A stretch of DNA of 64,000 nucleotides from Anseranas semipalmata (Eukaryota > Chordata > Aves > Anseriformes > Anseranatidae), in NCBI GenBank assembly GCA_013399115.1, contig VXAA01007190.1, positions 132,232-196,231 of the forward strand, given 5' to 3'. A model generated the notes under the pieces. That model saw nothing but the letters and a program-made list of their open reading frames with translations. It was not told the origin of the DNA and did not search any database. Positions 1 through 10,642 of this stretch are shown here, one piece after another; the stretch's first letter is position 1, and every line of letters starts with the position of its first letter. The translations under genes were made by a program, and so were the position numbers.

Positions 1-551
1 TGACTGTTCAGCAACTACAGACAATCCAAGTCATTATTTCTGATACAAATAAGCTAATTTCTTGTCCTGAAAAGGCCACAGGATAGAAATGGTTCTCTGT
101 GGATTGAAGATAGGTTGCTATGAAATGCAAATAAATATTTTTCACACAATATCTATTTCTGGGGGGAAATAAAGGTATCTGGAAGCTGTTTTTTTATTTC
201 CATGAACTACAAGTTGAAAGATTTTTCCCCATTCTTCTGTGTTCTCTTGAACCTCTTGTAGTTTCTCAAATAACTCTAGAGACATTTTCTTTGGAGTATG
301 GTAGTTATCCATACGTTAAAATACTTACCTTGGATCTGGGAGACCCGCCTTCAAAACTTGTGTGAATCAGGCAGAGCTGAGAACTAAAATATGGTTCCTT
401 GCAGTTTGGAGAAGACCAATATGACCCTCTCTTTTAATCTGGAGATGAGAAATATTTTTCACCAAAAGTCCAGGTATGCATGTTCAAAGCAAAAAAAAGT
501 TAATTTGGTAAATTGACATTTCTTCTTTTACCAAAGAAACACAAAAGCCCA
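1..551. other. AT-rich intergenic segment
   Basis: I see no coding exon here. On the minus strand there is a well-formed splice-site pair: acceptor TTTCTCATCTCCAG before 438 and donor CCAAG/GTAAGTA after 329. It would bound a 110-nt exon with stops in all three frames, so at most a noncoding exon. The right end abuts a minus-oriented LTR. Confidence 0.5.
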
Positions 552-1630
552 TGTGGTGGTTTCACACTGATGGCTAGCTAAGCTCCACCTTGCTGCTCTC
601 TCACTCCCCCTCCTCAAAAGAACAGGGAGAGAAAACGATGAAAAAAAGCTCACGGGTTGAGATAAGGATGGGGAGATCACTCATCAGTTACCATCATGGG
701 CAAAACAGACTCAGCATAGGAAGATTAATTTAATTTGCTGCCTGTTACTAACAGACTCGAGCAGTGAGAAACTGCAAGCAAACTAAAAACACCTTCCCCC
801 AGCCACCCTCCTCTACCTCCTCCCCTCAAGTGGCACAGGGGAACGGGGAATGGGGGCTGCGGTCAGTCCCTAACACTGCGTCTCCGCTGCTCCTTCACGG
901 TCACTCTCTGCCCCTGCTCCACGTAGGGTCCCTCCCACGGGATGCCGTCCTTCCCGAACTGATCCTGCGTGGGCTTCCCACAGGCTGCAGCTCTTCCAGA
1001 ACTGCTCCCATATGGGTCCGTACCACGGGGCCCATCCCTCAGGACCAAACTGCTCCAACATGGCTTCCCCACGGGCGGCAGCTCCCGCCAGATCCCCTGC
1101 TCCTGCGTGGGCTCCTCTCCACGGGCTGCAGTTCCGGCCCGGGGCCTGCTCCTGCGGGGGCTCCCATGGGCCGCAGCCTCCTTCAGGCCACATCCACCTG
1201 CTCCATGTGGGCTCCTCCATGGCTGCAGCGTGGAGATCTGCTCCGTGTGGTACCCATGGGCTGCAGGGGGACGGCCTGCTCCACCATGGGCCTCTCCACG
1301 GGCCGCAGGGGAACTTCTGCTGCGGTGCCTGGAGCCCCTCCTGCCCTCCTTCTGCACTGACTTGGGTGTCTGCAGGGCTGTTTCTCTCTCATTTCTCACT
1401 CTTCTCTCTCCCAGCTGCTGTTACACAGCAGATTTTCCCTTTCTTAAATCTGCTCTCCCAGAGGCACAACCTGCAGTGCTCACTGGCTTGGCTCTGGCCA
1501 GCAGCGAGTCCATTCTGGAGCCGGCTGGAGCTGGCTCTTACCTGACATGGGGCAGCTGCTGGGCTCTTCTCACCGAGGCCACCCCTGCAGACCCCCTGCT
1601 ACCAGAACCTTGCCATATAAGCCCAGTACT
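552..1630 (-). mobile_element. Solo LTR, about 1.08 kb, avian ERVL-like (copy 1)
   Basis: Read on the minus strand this is the same element as 23123-24203, with the same length and ends: start ...GGGCTTATATGGCAAGG, end GTGAAACCACCACA. The middle is GC-rich and made of degenerate repeats of a GCAGCCCRTGGRG...GGAGCAG theme. These keep several frames open at once, which explains the long Pro/Gly/Ser-rich open frames here; they are not genes. A 69-codon frame inside it (1183-1392) translates identically to one in the other copy, so the copies are close relatives. No retroviral gag, pol or env remnant lies next to it, so it is a solo LTR. I could not find a convincing target-site duplication; GCCCA occurs at 547-551 and 1621-1625, but the second lies inside the expected LTR end. 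The ERVL label rests on the related LTRs here having 5-bp duplications and on general resemblance to avian ERVL LTRs. Confidence 0.8.
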
Positions 1631-3505
1631 ATTATGGTCAGGTCAGTAGTCAGAAACACTACTAAGATATTCACAACAATTAACACCTTCAGAAATTTGC
1701 TCTTTCACATTTTTCTTTACTCAGGTATTTAATAGATTAACTCTATGCAGAGTAAAGAAAATGGTCTGTAGGAAGGTAATACTTTAAGAGAAAGGAAAAA
1801 TAGTGTGTGTGGTGGAAGGGAGAGGTCGGTATGACCACTAGTAGCATTTTTAAGATGCCCCTTTTGTAGACAACATAAGATACCAGCACTGTATGTGCAA
1901 ATACATTTACCGTTCAGCATTTTGAATACATTTTTCAGGCTTGAGCATTGGATGCATGTTATTTAAGTACAGTAATATTTTGTAAGGCTGTATACTTTTT
2001 CTTTTAATTTCTGAAAATCAGATTGTTTTTGAAAAAAAATACAAGTTTTTTTGTTGTTGTTTTGCTTTTTTTTTTTTTTTTCCTTCCCATCTGCTTGGTT
2101 CTTTCTAAGTGGAGCTCTTGTCTACCAGCAGTCCTGGTAGACAGCTGGACCAGGGTAAGAGTCCAGAGCAGGCAACCAAGACAGATGTCAGGCAGAAGCA
2201 GGAGTGAGATGAAAAGTTGGCATGACTTGTCATAGATGTGTGAACAAGTGAACTGAAATATAGTTGTTCACTGGCCTTATCTCCAAAGCTGTAGACAGGT
2301 GTCATAAGTGCCCATAAAGACCTCTATTAAGAAACAAGCACCTTGTGCTCCTGAAATTCCTTCAGGAAAGGGTAGGCTGTTGTATCTGGGAACGTAGAGC
2401 TTAACTAACCACATAGGACCAAGGCAAGTGATGTTTCTGTCAATGTCCATATTGTACAGTTCCTACATCTACAACATCAGCCTCTGCCAGCTAGCACTGT
2501 TGTAAACTTAGGCACACTTCTGGGTACAGTGTAAGCCAGAGACCGTGCCCAATAGGCACTGTTGACAAGGGCACCCTATATAAGAGCAATGCTCAACAAT
2601 CAGAACTAGAAAATGGGCCCAACTCTTTCTTTTTACTGGAATATGTGTAACTTCAAAGTCTGTGTGCTCCACAATAACATTGCAAATACTAAAACTGCAT
2701 TTATTTATTTATTTCAAGACTTATACTTCTTGTTAAATTAAGTTTGATTTGGCTTACACTATCCAGAGCTAAAAATAGCCCATTATGGACAGAAAAAGGC
2801 TCCATCAGATTGAAGGGTTGTATCTTACTTTCTGTTGCATGCGATGCGTACAAATAAATCTGATCTGCAATAGTGTTTTTAAAATGGATTTAAAATGATA
2901 CATATGCTGCTCTTACGCAAGCATGAAATGCACAAGGATAACAACAACTGGAATAAAAGACAATACCCATACTTCACATTATTTCCATTTTTCATCATTT
3001 TTTTTTTTCAATTAGTTGCATTTCCTGGTTCTCAGAAACTGCTGTCCCGGTACTGAAATGTTTTCACTGCAAAACTTTGTGTGTAGACATAGATTTATAA
3101 GGAAAATCATATATTTTATGATTTTCTTCTAATTTAGTGTAAATTATTTTTATGAACTTCATATTCTTTCTCAAAATCTGTGACTTGTACTTAGCAAAGA
3201 GAGTTGTGTTTTAGAAGATTCTGATGGAAAAAAGAAGTCTACAAGCTAAAAATGGGTAATCTAGTGCTTAGCACTGCTAAATTCTTCAAAATTAATGCCA
3301 TGAAGAGCAATACAGTCCTGCCTACTATTCAGCTTGTTTAATGTTTTTCCACAAGTGGAGTCATAGACTCATTTACTCACTTCAGACAAGGTATTACTAA
3401 TCACATTTCCCTATGTTGTAAACTATCTACAAAGGGATTGAAAGAAAGATACTGACTCAGATTCATCTATCCACTAGCAGGAAGCGATATACAGCCTTTT
3501 TTAAA
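1631..3505. other. Intergenic, no gene seen
   Basis: AT-rich unique-looking DNA. It holds a T-run near 2067-2082, a perfect 9-bp stem with 5-nt loop at 2120-2142 (GTCTACCAG / CTGGTAGAC), and short A/T runs. Open frames here are short and lack splice context. If the gene starting at 3973 has an earlier exon in this stretch, I did not recognise it. Confidence 0.5.
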
Positions 3506-3695
3506 TCACAGAATCACAGAATATCCCAAGTTGGAAGGGACCCACAAGGATCATCAAATCCAACTCTTGGGTCCACACAGGACCACCCAAAAATCAGACC
3601 ATATGTCTGAGAGCATTGCCCAAATGCTTCTTGAACTCCGGCAGGCTCGTGCCGTGACCACTGCCCTGGGGAGCCTGTTCCAGTGCCCAATAGCA
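3506..3695 (-). mobile_element. CR1 LINE fragment, 5'-truncated
   Basis: The plus strand reads TCACAGAATCACAGAATATC, then GTTGGAAGGGACCCACAAGG, then a body matching the CR1 3' end (ending ...GGGGAGCCTGTTCCAGTGCCC). The element is therefore inserted in minus orientation and retains only about 190 bp of its 3' end. Similar subfamily fragments are at 31480-31692 (plus) and 56816-56941 (minus). Confidence 0.9.
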
Positions 3696-3972
3696 TAGAA
3701 TGATCAAAATGTTTCTCTTCTCAAAAGGCTACATTCAGAAGTGCTTTATCTTTCCATTCAGATGAGCTAGTACACATTCATTTTCATACTTTCTGTGGCT
3801 GGAAGATGCTCTTTTGCCTGCCTCTGCAGAAGATACTTGCTAGAAGGCACAAGGAATGTATTTGCTGATTCTTCAAATATGATAATGATTTCAAAAGTTT
3901 ACCTGTTGGTCTGAACCTGGATTTAATATTCCAGTTCCCTCCTAAAAAAAAAAAACATGTTCTTTTTTGCAG

Positions 3973-4146
3973 ATGCCGCATTGCAGCAGGAGGTGCAAGA
4001 AGGGATTCTGCATCAAGCCTGTAGTCAAGAATCATTCAAAAATCAGGAGAATATTTTAAGACCAATTCACCCTCCACTGATTATAAACATCAACCACCAA
4101 GAGGATGAAGAAGAGGATGAAGAGGAGGATGAAGACAAAGAGAACA
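3973..4146 (+). CDS. Exon A of unidentified gene (acidic tract), 174 nt
   Basis: The acceptor is TTCTTTTTTGCAG and the donor is AACA/GTAAAC. The frame is phase 1 at both ends and 58 codons long. It encodes a Gln/Glu-rich start, a hydrophobic patch (residues PLIININ) and then an acidic tract of Glu/Asp, ending in DKEN. The frame also stays open a little into the intron before a stop. This is the most upstream exon I can place; its phase requires at least one earlier exon. Acidic low-complexity runs can arise from simple repeats, so this exon is less secure than the next ones. Confidence 0.6.
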
Positions 4147-4248
4147 GTAAACAAGTTTTCTTTTTCTTTTTACGAGGAAGTAGAATGGATGTTTTTTACC
4201 TCTTACAATGTAGTTCCTAAATGATTTATTCTAATAACCGTTACATTT

Positions 4249-4865
4249 TGTGGTGGTTTCACCCTGCCGGGCAGCTGAACTCTACCACAGCCGCTCTCTC
4301 ACTCCCCCTCCTCAAAGAAGAGGAGGAGAAGGAAGTATGATGTAAAGAAAACAAGGTCTCTCGCGGGTTGAGATAAGGGTAGTTTAATTAAAGGGGAAAA
4401 AAAAGGAAAGAACAAGCGAAGGCCACGCGGAAGCACAGAGGGGAAAGGGAAAAAAAATTATTCTCTACTTCCCCATCAACGAGCGGTGTTCGGCCACGTC
4501 CTGGGAAGCAGGGCCTTAATACGCGTAGCGGTTGTTCGGGAGGACAGACGTCTTCACAATGAGAGCCCCCCCTTCTCCTTCCCTTTCCCAGCTATTATTG
4601 CTGAGTGTGACATCATATGGTATGGAATATGCCTTTGGTCGGTTTAGGTCAGCTGCCCTGGCCATGTCCCCTCCCCACCTCTTGCCCACCCCCACCTACT
4701 GGCTTTGGGGGGGTCTGGAGAGAGCCTTGGTGCTGTGCAAGCACTGCTCGGCAGTAGCCAAAACACTGGTGTGATACCAGCGCTGTTCTAGCTACAAGTG
4801 CAGAGTACAGTGCTATATGGGCTGCTGCAGGGAAAGTTAACTCTATCCCAGCCAGACCCAGTACA
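4249..4865 (-). mobile_element. Solo LTR, 617 bp, ERVL-like, with 5-bp target duplication
   Basis: The plus strand begins TGTGGTGGTTTCACCC and ends CCCAGACCCAGTACA-type sequence; read on the minus strand it starts TGTACTGGGTCTGGCTGGGA and ends ACCACCACA. Flanking CATTT at 4244-4248 and 4866-4870 is a 5-bp target-site duplication, the size expected of ERVL elements. Its 5' part (GGCTGGGATAGAGTTAA) is shared with the LTRs at 21349 and 63689. It sits in the first visible intron of the gene, antisense to it. No internal retroviral sequence remains. Confidence 0.92.
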
Positions 4866-6358
4866 CATTTTTATGAAAGAGTTATTGACAAGTTTTTGAA
4901 ATAGTTTCTGTATAATTCCCAAATTATTGAAACTGGTAGTCACCAGATGTGCAAGTAAGCCACCATTTTCTAACTCCTGTGAAATTTCTAGCTTTTCAAT
5001 ACTTCAATATTTTTTAATACTTTTTTCAATATTATTTCAATACCAGTATAATTCACATATCCCCTTTTTCATCAAATAGAGTTTCAAATATTCAGATGAC
5101 CATCAAATACTATTCAAAGTTCTCAGTTTGGGGATGATATGAGCTATTGGCACTCATTTATAAAGACATATTTTTAATATCTTCCTCTTCTCATCAAGAT
5201 TCTCAATAGTTAATACTATGTGTTGGCTGAGGACTTACTGTGTGCCTTAGCTTTAGCCAGCGCTGTATCAGTTAGTACTGGGGAACATTTAGCAGGGGAT
5301 TTACAGTAGCAGGTCAGGAACTATTTTGGTTTTGTGCCAAACAAAAATGTTTCTGATCTGTACAGATGCAAATATTTTCTGTTCTTTGGGACTGTCTAAT
5401 GTTATGGGTTACTCATGCTGTAAAAATTGCAAGTTCAGGAGGTACTTACTTTTATGGGGAACAAGCTTTTGGGTGAAGTCATAGGTTTGTTTACCAAATA
5501 TAGTTGTGTGTCTTCAATTTAAATAACTTGTTCAACTGATTTATTAAACTGGCTGAAATCCCTCTGTAGACATTCTCATTTTATTACAAAAAGTTATTCT
5601 TAAATCTAGTAAAGAAAGTCCGTCCAAAACTGAATATATATATATATTAAAAAAAAAACAAAAAACCAAAAAGCTGTAATTAAATATTTGGATGTGTCTC
5701 GCTTAGAGATTAGAAATTCATAGGGAGTAAATGAATTGGACATCCCCAGAGAGTGAAAGTGAGAGTGCACTCTCACATGTGCACTCTGCAAATTACCTTG
5801 TTCGTAGTCCCCAGGGAACCCCAGGCTGCTTGTCACTTTCCCACTGCCCTTCAGGTTGGAAGGGCTGCCTGTTGTTAGTGCTTCCTAATTGTTTCAGTCT
5901 GAATAAGCGAAATTAATTTAAACAATATCAAAAGTGGGTCTTTGCTAGTCTTATTAACCTTAACTGAGACTGATAAGGAGCACACAGTTCACCAGCTCTG
6001 CCAGCAGACATTACAGGATAGTAACTTTGGGATGAGGTTTTGTGACAAGAATTCCTTGGTGATAAGTTTAATCAGATTTCCTTGTGAATGTAAATAAATG
6101 ATCATTTTGCAAATGAGTACTGAACATGGTTTTAAACCATTTTAAATCAACAAGCATTAGCTTTTTAATAGGTGTCACAGATGAAATTCCATTGCACTTG
6201 GAAATGCCTAACATTCAGGAATCATTTTACTGCCCAGAAGCAGAGGTTGCAGTCAGAAAAAAATCATGACCAAAATGAAATTTATTATGGTATTTGATTA
6301 AGAAATGTTGAAGGTCTTTGTAATGATATCTAGTAACCTTTTAAAATATTTCCTACAG

Positions 6359-6436
6359 ATGTTTCTAATTTGTTGGCTAAGACTGCTGCAGACATTGAAG
6401 AGGAAAGAGCAATAAAGGAAATGTGCTATAAATCTG
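6359..6436 (+). CDS. Exon B of unidentified gene, 78 nt
   Basis: The acceptor is ATTTCCTACAG and the donor is TCTG/GTAAAT. It is phase 1 at both ends with 26 codons, including the segment AADIEEERAIKEMCY, which reads like an amphipathic helix. It joins exon A in frame (A + AT gives Asn) and is separated from exon C by an intron of only 86 bp. Confidence 0.75.
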
Positions 6437-6522
6437 GTAAATATGAAATTAGCGACTCTTTCATAAACAGCAATGCTGCCAATATAATAAAAGTATTTTT
6501 TCTCCTTTTGGGTTATGTTTAG

Positions 6523-6636
6523 GAGAGTATTATAGGATTCAGTACCCTCAGGAACACCAATCAACAAAAATTGTATCTTCGTCTCTGGAAAATGAGCTAT
6601 TACCCTTGGAAGCTATCAAGCAGGATTTGCAGAAAG
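6523..6636 (+). CDS. Exon C of unidentified gene, 114 nt, GC donor
   Basis: The acceptor is GGGTTATGTTTAG. The exon encodes 38 codons (phase 1 at both ends), including YYRIQYPQEHQ and SLENELLPLEAIKQDLQ. The 3' splice junction reads CAGAAAG/GCAAGTATT: an exact match to the GC-AG intron donor consensus (AG/GCAAGT), with no usable GT donor in phase nearby. Confidence 0.75.
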
Positions 6637-8309
6637 GCAAGTATTTTCATCTTTCTGGACAATGTTTACCACTTTTTGTTTTACTGTTACGGGGAGAAAC
6701 TATTACATAGTTTGCCCCTCCTTACCCCCTTCTTAATTTAGTGAAAATAAAATATAACACATTAAAAAGAGCATAGAAATATTTCATTATTTTTCCCCAT
6801 GTATATGTAGTGTCACATGCATTATAACTACCTGTATTGATTGTAGATGGAAAAGGTAGAAATGGGCTAACATTAACACCAAGTGTAATATCCTGAGATA
6901 CACAACATAGGTCTTTCATATTTTTCTTTAAGATCAAGATTTAGGTAGTCTAATTTCCTAAGGTTAGTTTAAATTTCTCATATAGGCTGTCTGTTCTAAA
7001 TGGACAAAGATAGGCACTCTTATGGGCTGTTTATTTCTCATAAGATAGTGTAAAAGAAAGATGAAATGAATCACTTTCTCAGAGGTGCTCTGCTATTTCT
7101 GCTGACTGTGTTGGATATCAAAATGACAATTTGGCTATACACCAAACTTTCACATAACTCAATTTAAATGAAAAAAAAAAATCTTTAAGTGTCTTATGAA
7201 AGATAGTAACAAATTAGGTACATTTTGTTTTGAATGTTTTGCCTTTTCTGACATAAAAAAAAAGGTCAGAGAAATATGAATTAATAAATGTTTATTTCCC
7301 TTATTATTATTCTCTTTTATTCTTGAGCAAGTGGTGTGACTGAAAAAATCTGTATAAGTTTTGGTTTTATTGAATAAGTAATAATGTAATTCCATTCTAG
7401 GAGACAATTATGTTCTTAATAAGACACTAGAATAATTAATAGGTCAGCCATTAAAAACTGATGGGCAGAAAAATGACCTGCTACTTTTAATCAAAAAAAA
7501 GTTTATTTTTACAGTAGCATAAATTTTAGGGATAAAATCTTCATAACATTGCTTTATGTAAAATAAATATGAGTAAGAAGATGTGTCAATGAAAAATGAG
7601 AGTGGAAAAATATTCTCCATTTTGAATAATACAGGCGTGTGAAGTCATGCTTTTTTGACTGACGGTTTTTGACATCCTAAATTATTCGACAGAATTGGGC
7701 AAAAATATTTTCTCGTTATTTCTACATTTAAAATTTTGTTATTCAAATAGTTTTGATATTCTATTTCTGGCAACTATCTAGATATATAGAGACTATAGAC
7801 AAAGGAATCAGTAAGTAATGTATGAGTATTTATAACTTCTATCTATTTATAATTACATACATTCAGAAAAACAGATATATGCATTTCCCCAAAACATTTC
7901 TTCAATTGAGTTCTCTGAGGTTTTAGATATTATGATGGCATGTATCTTAAAAATACCACAAATTCAATCACATAGGATTCATAAGTATCATTCATGAAAA
8001 GTGAGAAGCTAAAGAAGTAGCAGATAATTTGTAGCTGTTGTTTTGTTTTTACTTTGCAGCTATAGTCTTCTTTAACCTGAGTATTGTGGCATTTTCTTAA
8101 AAAACTTAAAAGTTATACGTCAGTGTTTGATTTACATTACACACTATCCAAATGACTAATAAAAGAAAAAGAAGAATATAAAACAAGAGGTTAAAGGAAA
8201 TTGCTCTGAGCTAATTACAAAGTCACAGAGGTGGAAGGAAGAGAATGATAGTTTCATTCACTGTGCTTATACACAAGCAGCTAAAACATTCTTTCTGTTG
8301 CCTTTCCAG

Positions 8310-8429
8310 GTGATGGTAATACAATTTCTACAAAATTTAATAATATGAAAAAAGAGGGAGAGACTTCAGGAAGGAGAGTATCAGTAGAGGGTATTATCAG
8401 AACAGATCATAGATCTTTTGAAAATGGAG
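8310..8429 (+). CDS. Exon D of unidentified gene, 120 nt
   Basis: The acceptor is CTGTTGCCTTTCCAG, strongly pyrimidine-rich, and the donor is GGAG/GTAATA. It has 40 codons, phase 1 at both ends, and is polar and basic (NMKKEGETSGRRVSVEG). There is no hydrophobic core, so the region is probably disordered. Confidence 0.72.
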
Positions 8430-9081
8430 GTAATATACTTTAGCATTGGCTTCTTGTTACTGAACATCGTGTGATAAATAAATTTGCCATAAATCAATGT
8501 GTGTATTAAACTTCACCATTTAAATATAAAAGAATAACTCAAATATAGAGTTTTTCTGTGCTATTCATGTTATATGCACTCCTTCTTATATTGCACCGTT
8601 AATTGTAATGATGAAAGATATCATTTATGATTCTACTTGTTTTAAGATTATATTTAAAAAAATTCCTCTATGCTGATTACAATTGATTTTTTCCTGCTTA
8701 ATTTTGGAAAAGAAACAGCTCTGTGAAGTTATAAAAAAAAAAGTGTAGGAATGTATGTTTTAAAAACCTGCTTGTGAGACTGTCCCTAGTTAAGATGAAT
8801 AAGCTTTCTATTTTTCAGTTATCATACAGAGAAATACTAAAGCTCCAATCCTGCATCTTTTATAATGGGAGCTGATCTCTCTGCACAAACACAGTTGATC
8901 TTAATGAAGACAGTGTTTTGCCCCATTGAGTTTAGTATAAAATCATGTAATTAAGGTTGAAGAATGCCCTATTGTCCTTGAATTTATGTTTACTTAACAA
9001 TATTTACTCCTTTTTCTTCATAAATACTTAGTAGTGGTAAAAATAATAATAATTACTGTATTATTGTTTTTCTTCCCTTAG

Positions 9082-9144
9082 TTTTTCAATGCAAAATAAT
9101 GCGGTACCATGCTAGGGATGCTTGGTTTAGCTTTGAGCAAACTG
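9082..9144 (+). CDS. Exon E of unidentified gene, 63 nt
   Basis: A very good acceptor (GTTTTTCTTCCCTTAG) and a GT donor (ACTG/GTATGC) bound a 21-codon, phase 1 to phase 1 exon containing KIMRYHARDAWFSFEQ, which is richer in aromatic residues than its neighbours. It was found only because the phase is required; it is too short to stand out as an open frame. Confidence 0.62.
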
Positions 9145-9355
9145 GTATGCATCTTCTAGCTCCAGAACTGTATGGAAGAGTATAAATATATCTTATATAT
9201 TACTTCTTTTATTACAAATTTTATGTACAATATGTGTCTTTCTTTTAGGTGTTCTTCACTGTTGTTAGTAAAAAGTTACCACCGAGAAGCAATTCTGTAA
9301 TTAAATCTCTGCTCATACCCTTGTCGATTTAAAGCTTTTAAATGTCAAATTTTTT

Positions 9356-9420
9356 CCTTTCCTTTCCTTTCCTTTCCTTTCCTTTCCTTTCCTTTCCTTT
9401 CCTTTCCTTTCCTTTCCTTT
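9356..9420 (+). repeat. (CCTTT)n microsatellite, about 13 units
   Basis: A perfect pentanucleotide run lies in the intron between exons E and F, followed directly by a T-run. Its translation on the minus strand (KERKG repeats) is an artefact. The pyrimidine-rich strand is the sense strand of the gene; it lies well upstream of the next acceptor at 9600. Confidence 0.95.
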
Positions 9421-9600
9421 TTTTTTTTGGTGGGCCTTAATGAATCGTCTGTTTGGTTTCATTGTAATTTTTTTTTGCATTGTTTTATTCATTTCAGTGA
9501 AAATGTAATTAAAAAAACAGCAAATTCTTTGCATTGTTCACATTTAATTTTTCAGTGTGTTCTTTGGTATAGGTGATCTTTTGGTACTCATTTTCTATAG

Positions 9601-9708
9601 GAGGTGATTCTTTTGTGGCACAGAGAAACATATTTGTTGAAGGGAAAAGAAATGAGGCACTACCTTTAGAAAAAGCACCAATTGCATCAAAGTATTCAAA
9701 TGTAAAAG
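9601..9708 (+). CDS. Exon F of unidentified gene, 108 nt
   Basis: The acceptor is CATTTTCTATAG and the donor is AAAAG/GTATTT. It has 36 codons, phase 1 at both ends, and includes DSFVAQRNIFVEGKRNEALP. It is polar, with no recognised domain. Confidence 0.72.
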
Positions 9709-10103
9709 GTATTTAATTATTATATATTTTCTGATTTTTATATGTGTTTTTTTTTCTACACTATTAGTGAAGATTTTCTCATTCTTAATGGGAAACATTC
9801 TGAGCCAGACCAATAAAAGTAATTGTACTAGTAGTTCAAAGTACTGTTGGACTCTGTGTTTTTAGCCAAATTTTGAGTTTGCTGCCAAGATTTTGAGACC
9901 CTGAACTCTGCTAGAGGAAATGTAGTAACTTTTGCTTTCCTTATGTGGGATGATACTTTAAAAATAATTAATGTGAAAAAAAACATTCCTCAGCCAAGGA
10001 GACCTGTGTATGAAGTGGGAGATTAGTTTTTCAAAACACCATAGCATTTCTTGATGTTTTATGCTTTTTGAAAAAGTAAATCTGTGCTACTTTAATTCCT
10101 TAG

Positions 10104-10211
10104 CAACAAACCGCTCTGAATTGGTAAAGAAACATCACTTTAAGGGAGTAAAGAAAAAGAAATGGATTTCAGAGGAACCAAGAAACTCATCTAATACAGT
10201 GACAGGCAAAG
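10104..10211 (+). CDS. Exon G of unidentified gene, 108 nt
   Basis: The acceptor is CTACTTTAATTCCTTAG and the donor is CAAAG/GTATTT. It has 36 codons, phase 1 at both ends. The cluster VKKHHFKGVKKKKW is strongly basic and could act as a nuclear localisation signal (inference). It is separated by a 230-bp intron from exon H. Confidence 0.72.
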
Positions 10212-10441
10212 GTATTTTTAGAAAACAGTTGGCTTGTTCATTTTTATTTACTAAACTATTAGATGATTTAGTACTACCTAGTTCTGTTCCTACTGTTAGA
10301 TATAGACAACCTATATTTAGATTGGACTATCCATAAGGAACATTGTTTTAATTTTGTCTTCCAGCCTTCAGTCTTCTCTAATATGTCAAATTTTGAGTAA
10401 TACCATAACATTTCTTTATAAATTTGTTTTTCCACTTTTAG

Positions 10442-10642
10442 GAATTCACACTTCAAACCCAAAAGTTAAACCAAGTTATCAACGAAGTGATCAACGAAAG
10501 GATGATGAAACCGCTTCTATTATTTCCGTGAGACAAGCTGGAAGAAACACTTATTTAAATTCTTCAGAACCTCGAAGATCAGCATATGTGTTCTACCGTA
10601 ACGTTACAGTCATCCAAGAACCAAAGTTTAATGGATCTGTGG
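10442..10642 (+). CDS. Exon H of unidentified gene, 201 nt
   Basis: The acceptor has a long pyrimidine tract (TTGTTTTTCCACTTTTAG) and the donor GTGG/GTGAGT is near consensus. It is the largest internal exon (67 codons, phase 1 at both ends). It contains SDQRKDDETASIISVRQAG and SAYVFYRNVTVIQEP, the latter the best candidate for a short structured segment. This is one of the most secure exons. Confidence 0.8.

Noticed and set aside
764..1649. Several overlapping 100-226 codon frames on both strands
   Set aside because: They lie in the GC-rich tandem units of the solo LTR; the same frames recur inverted at 23208-23988 and none resembles a known protein.
9313..9534. Lys/Glu/Gly repeat protein on minus
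   Set aside because: Translation of the CCTTT microsatellite.
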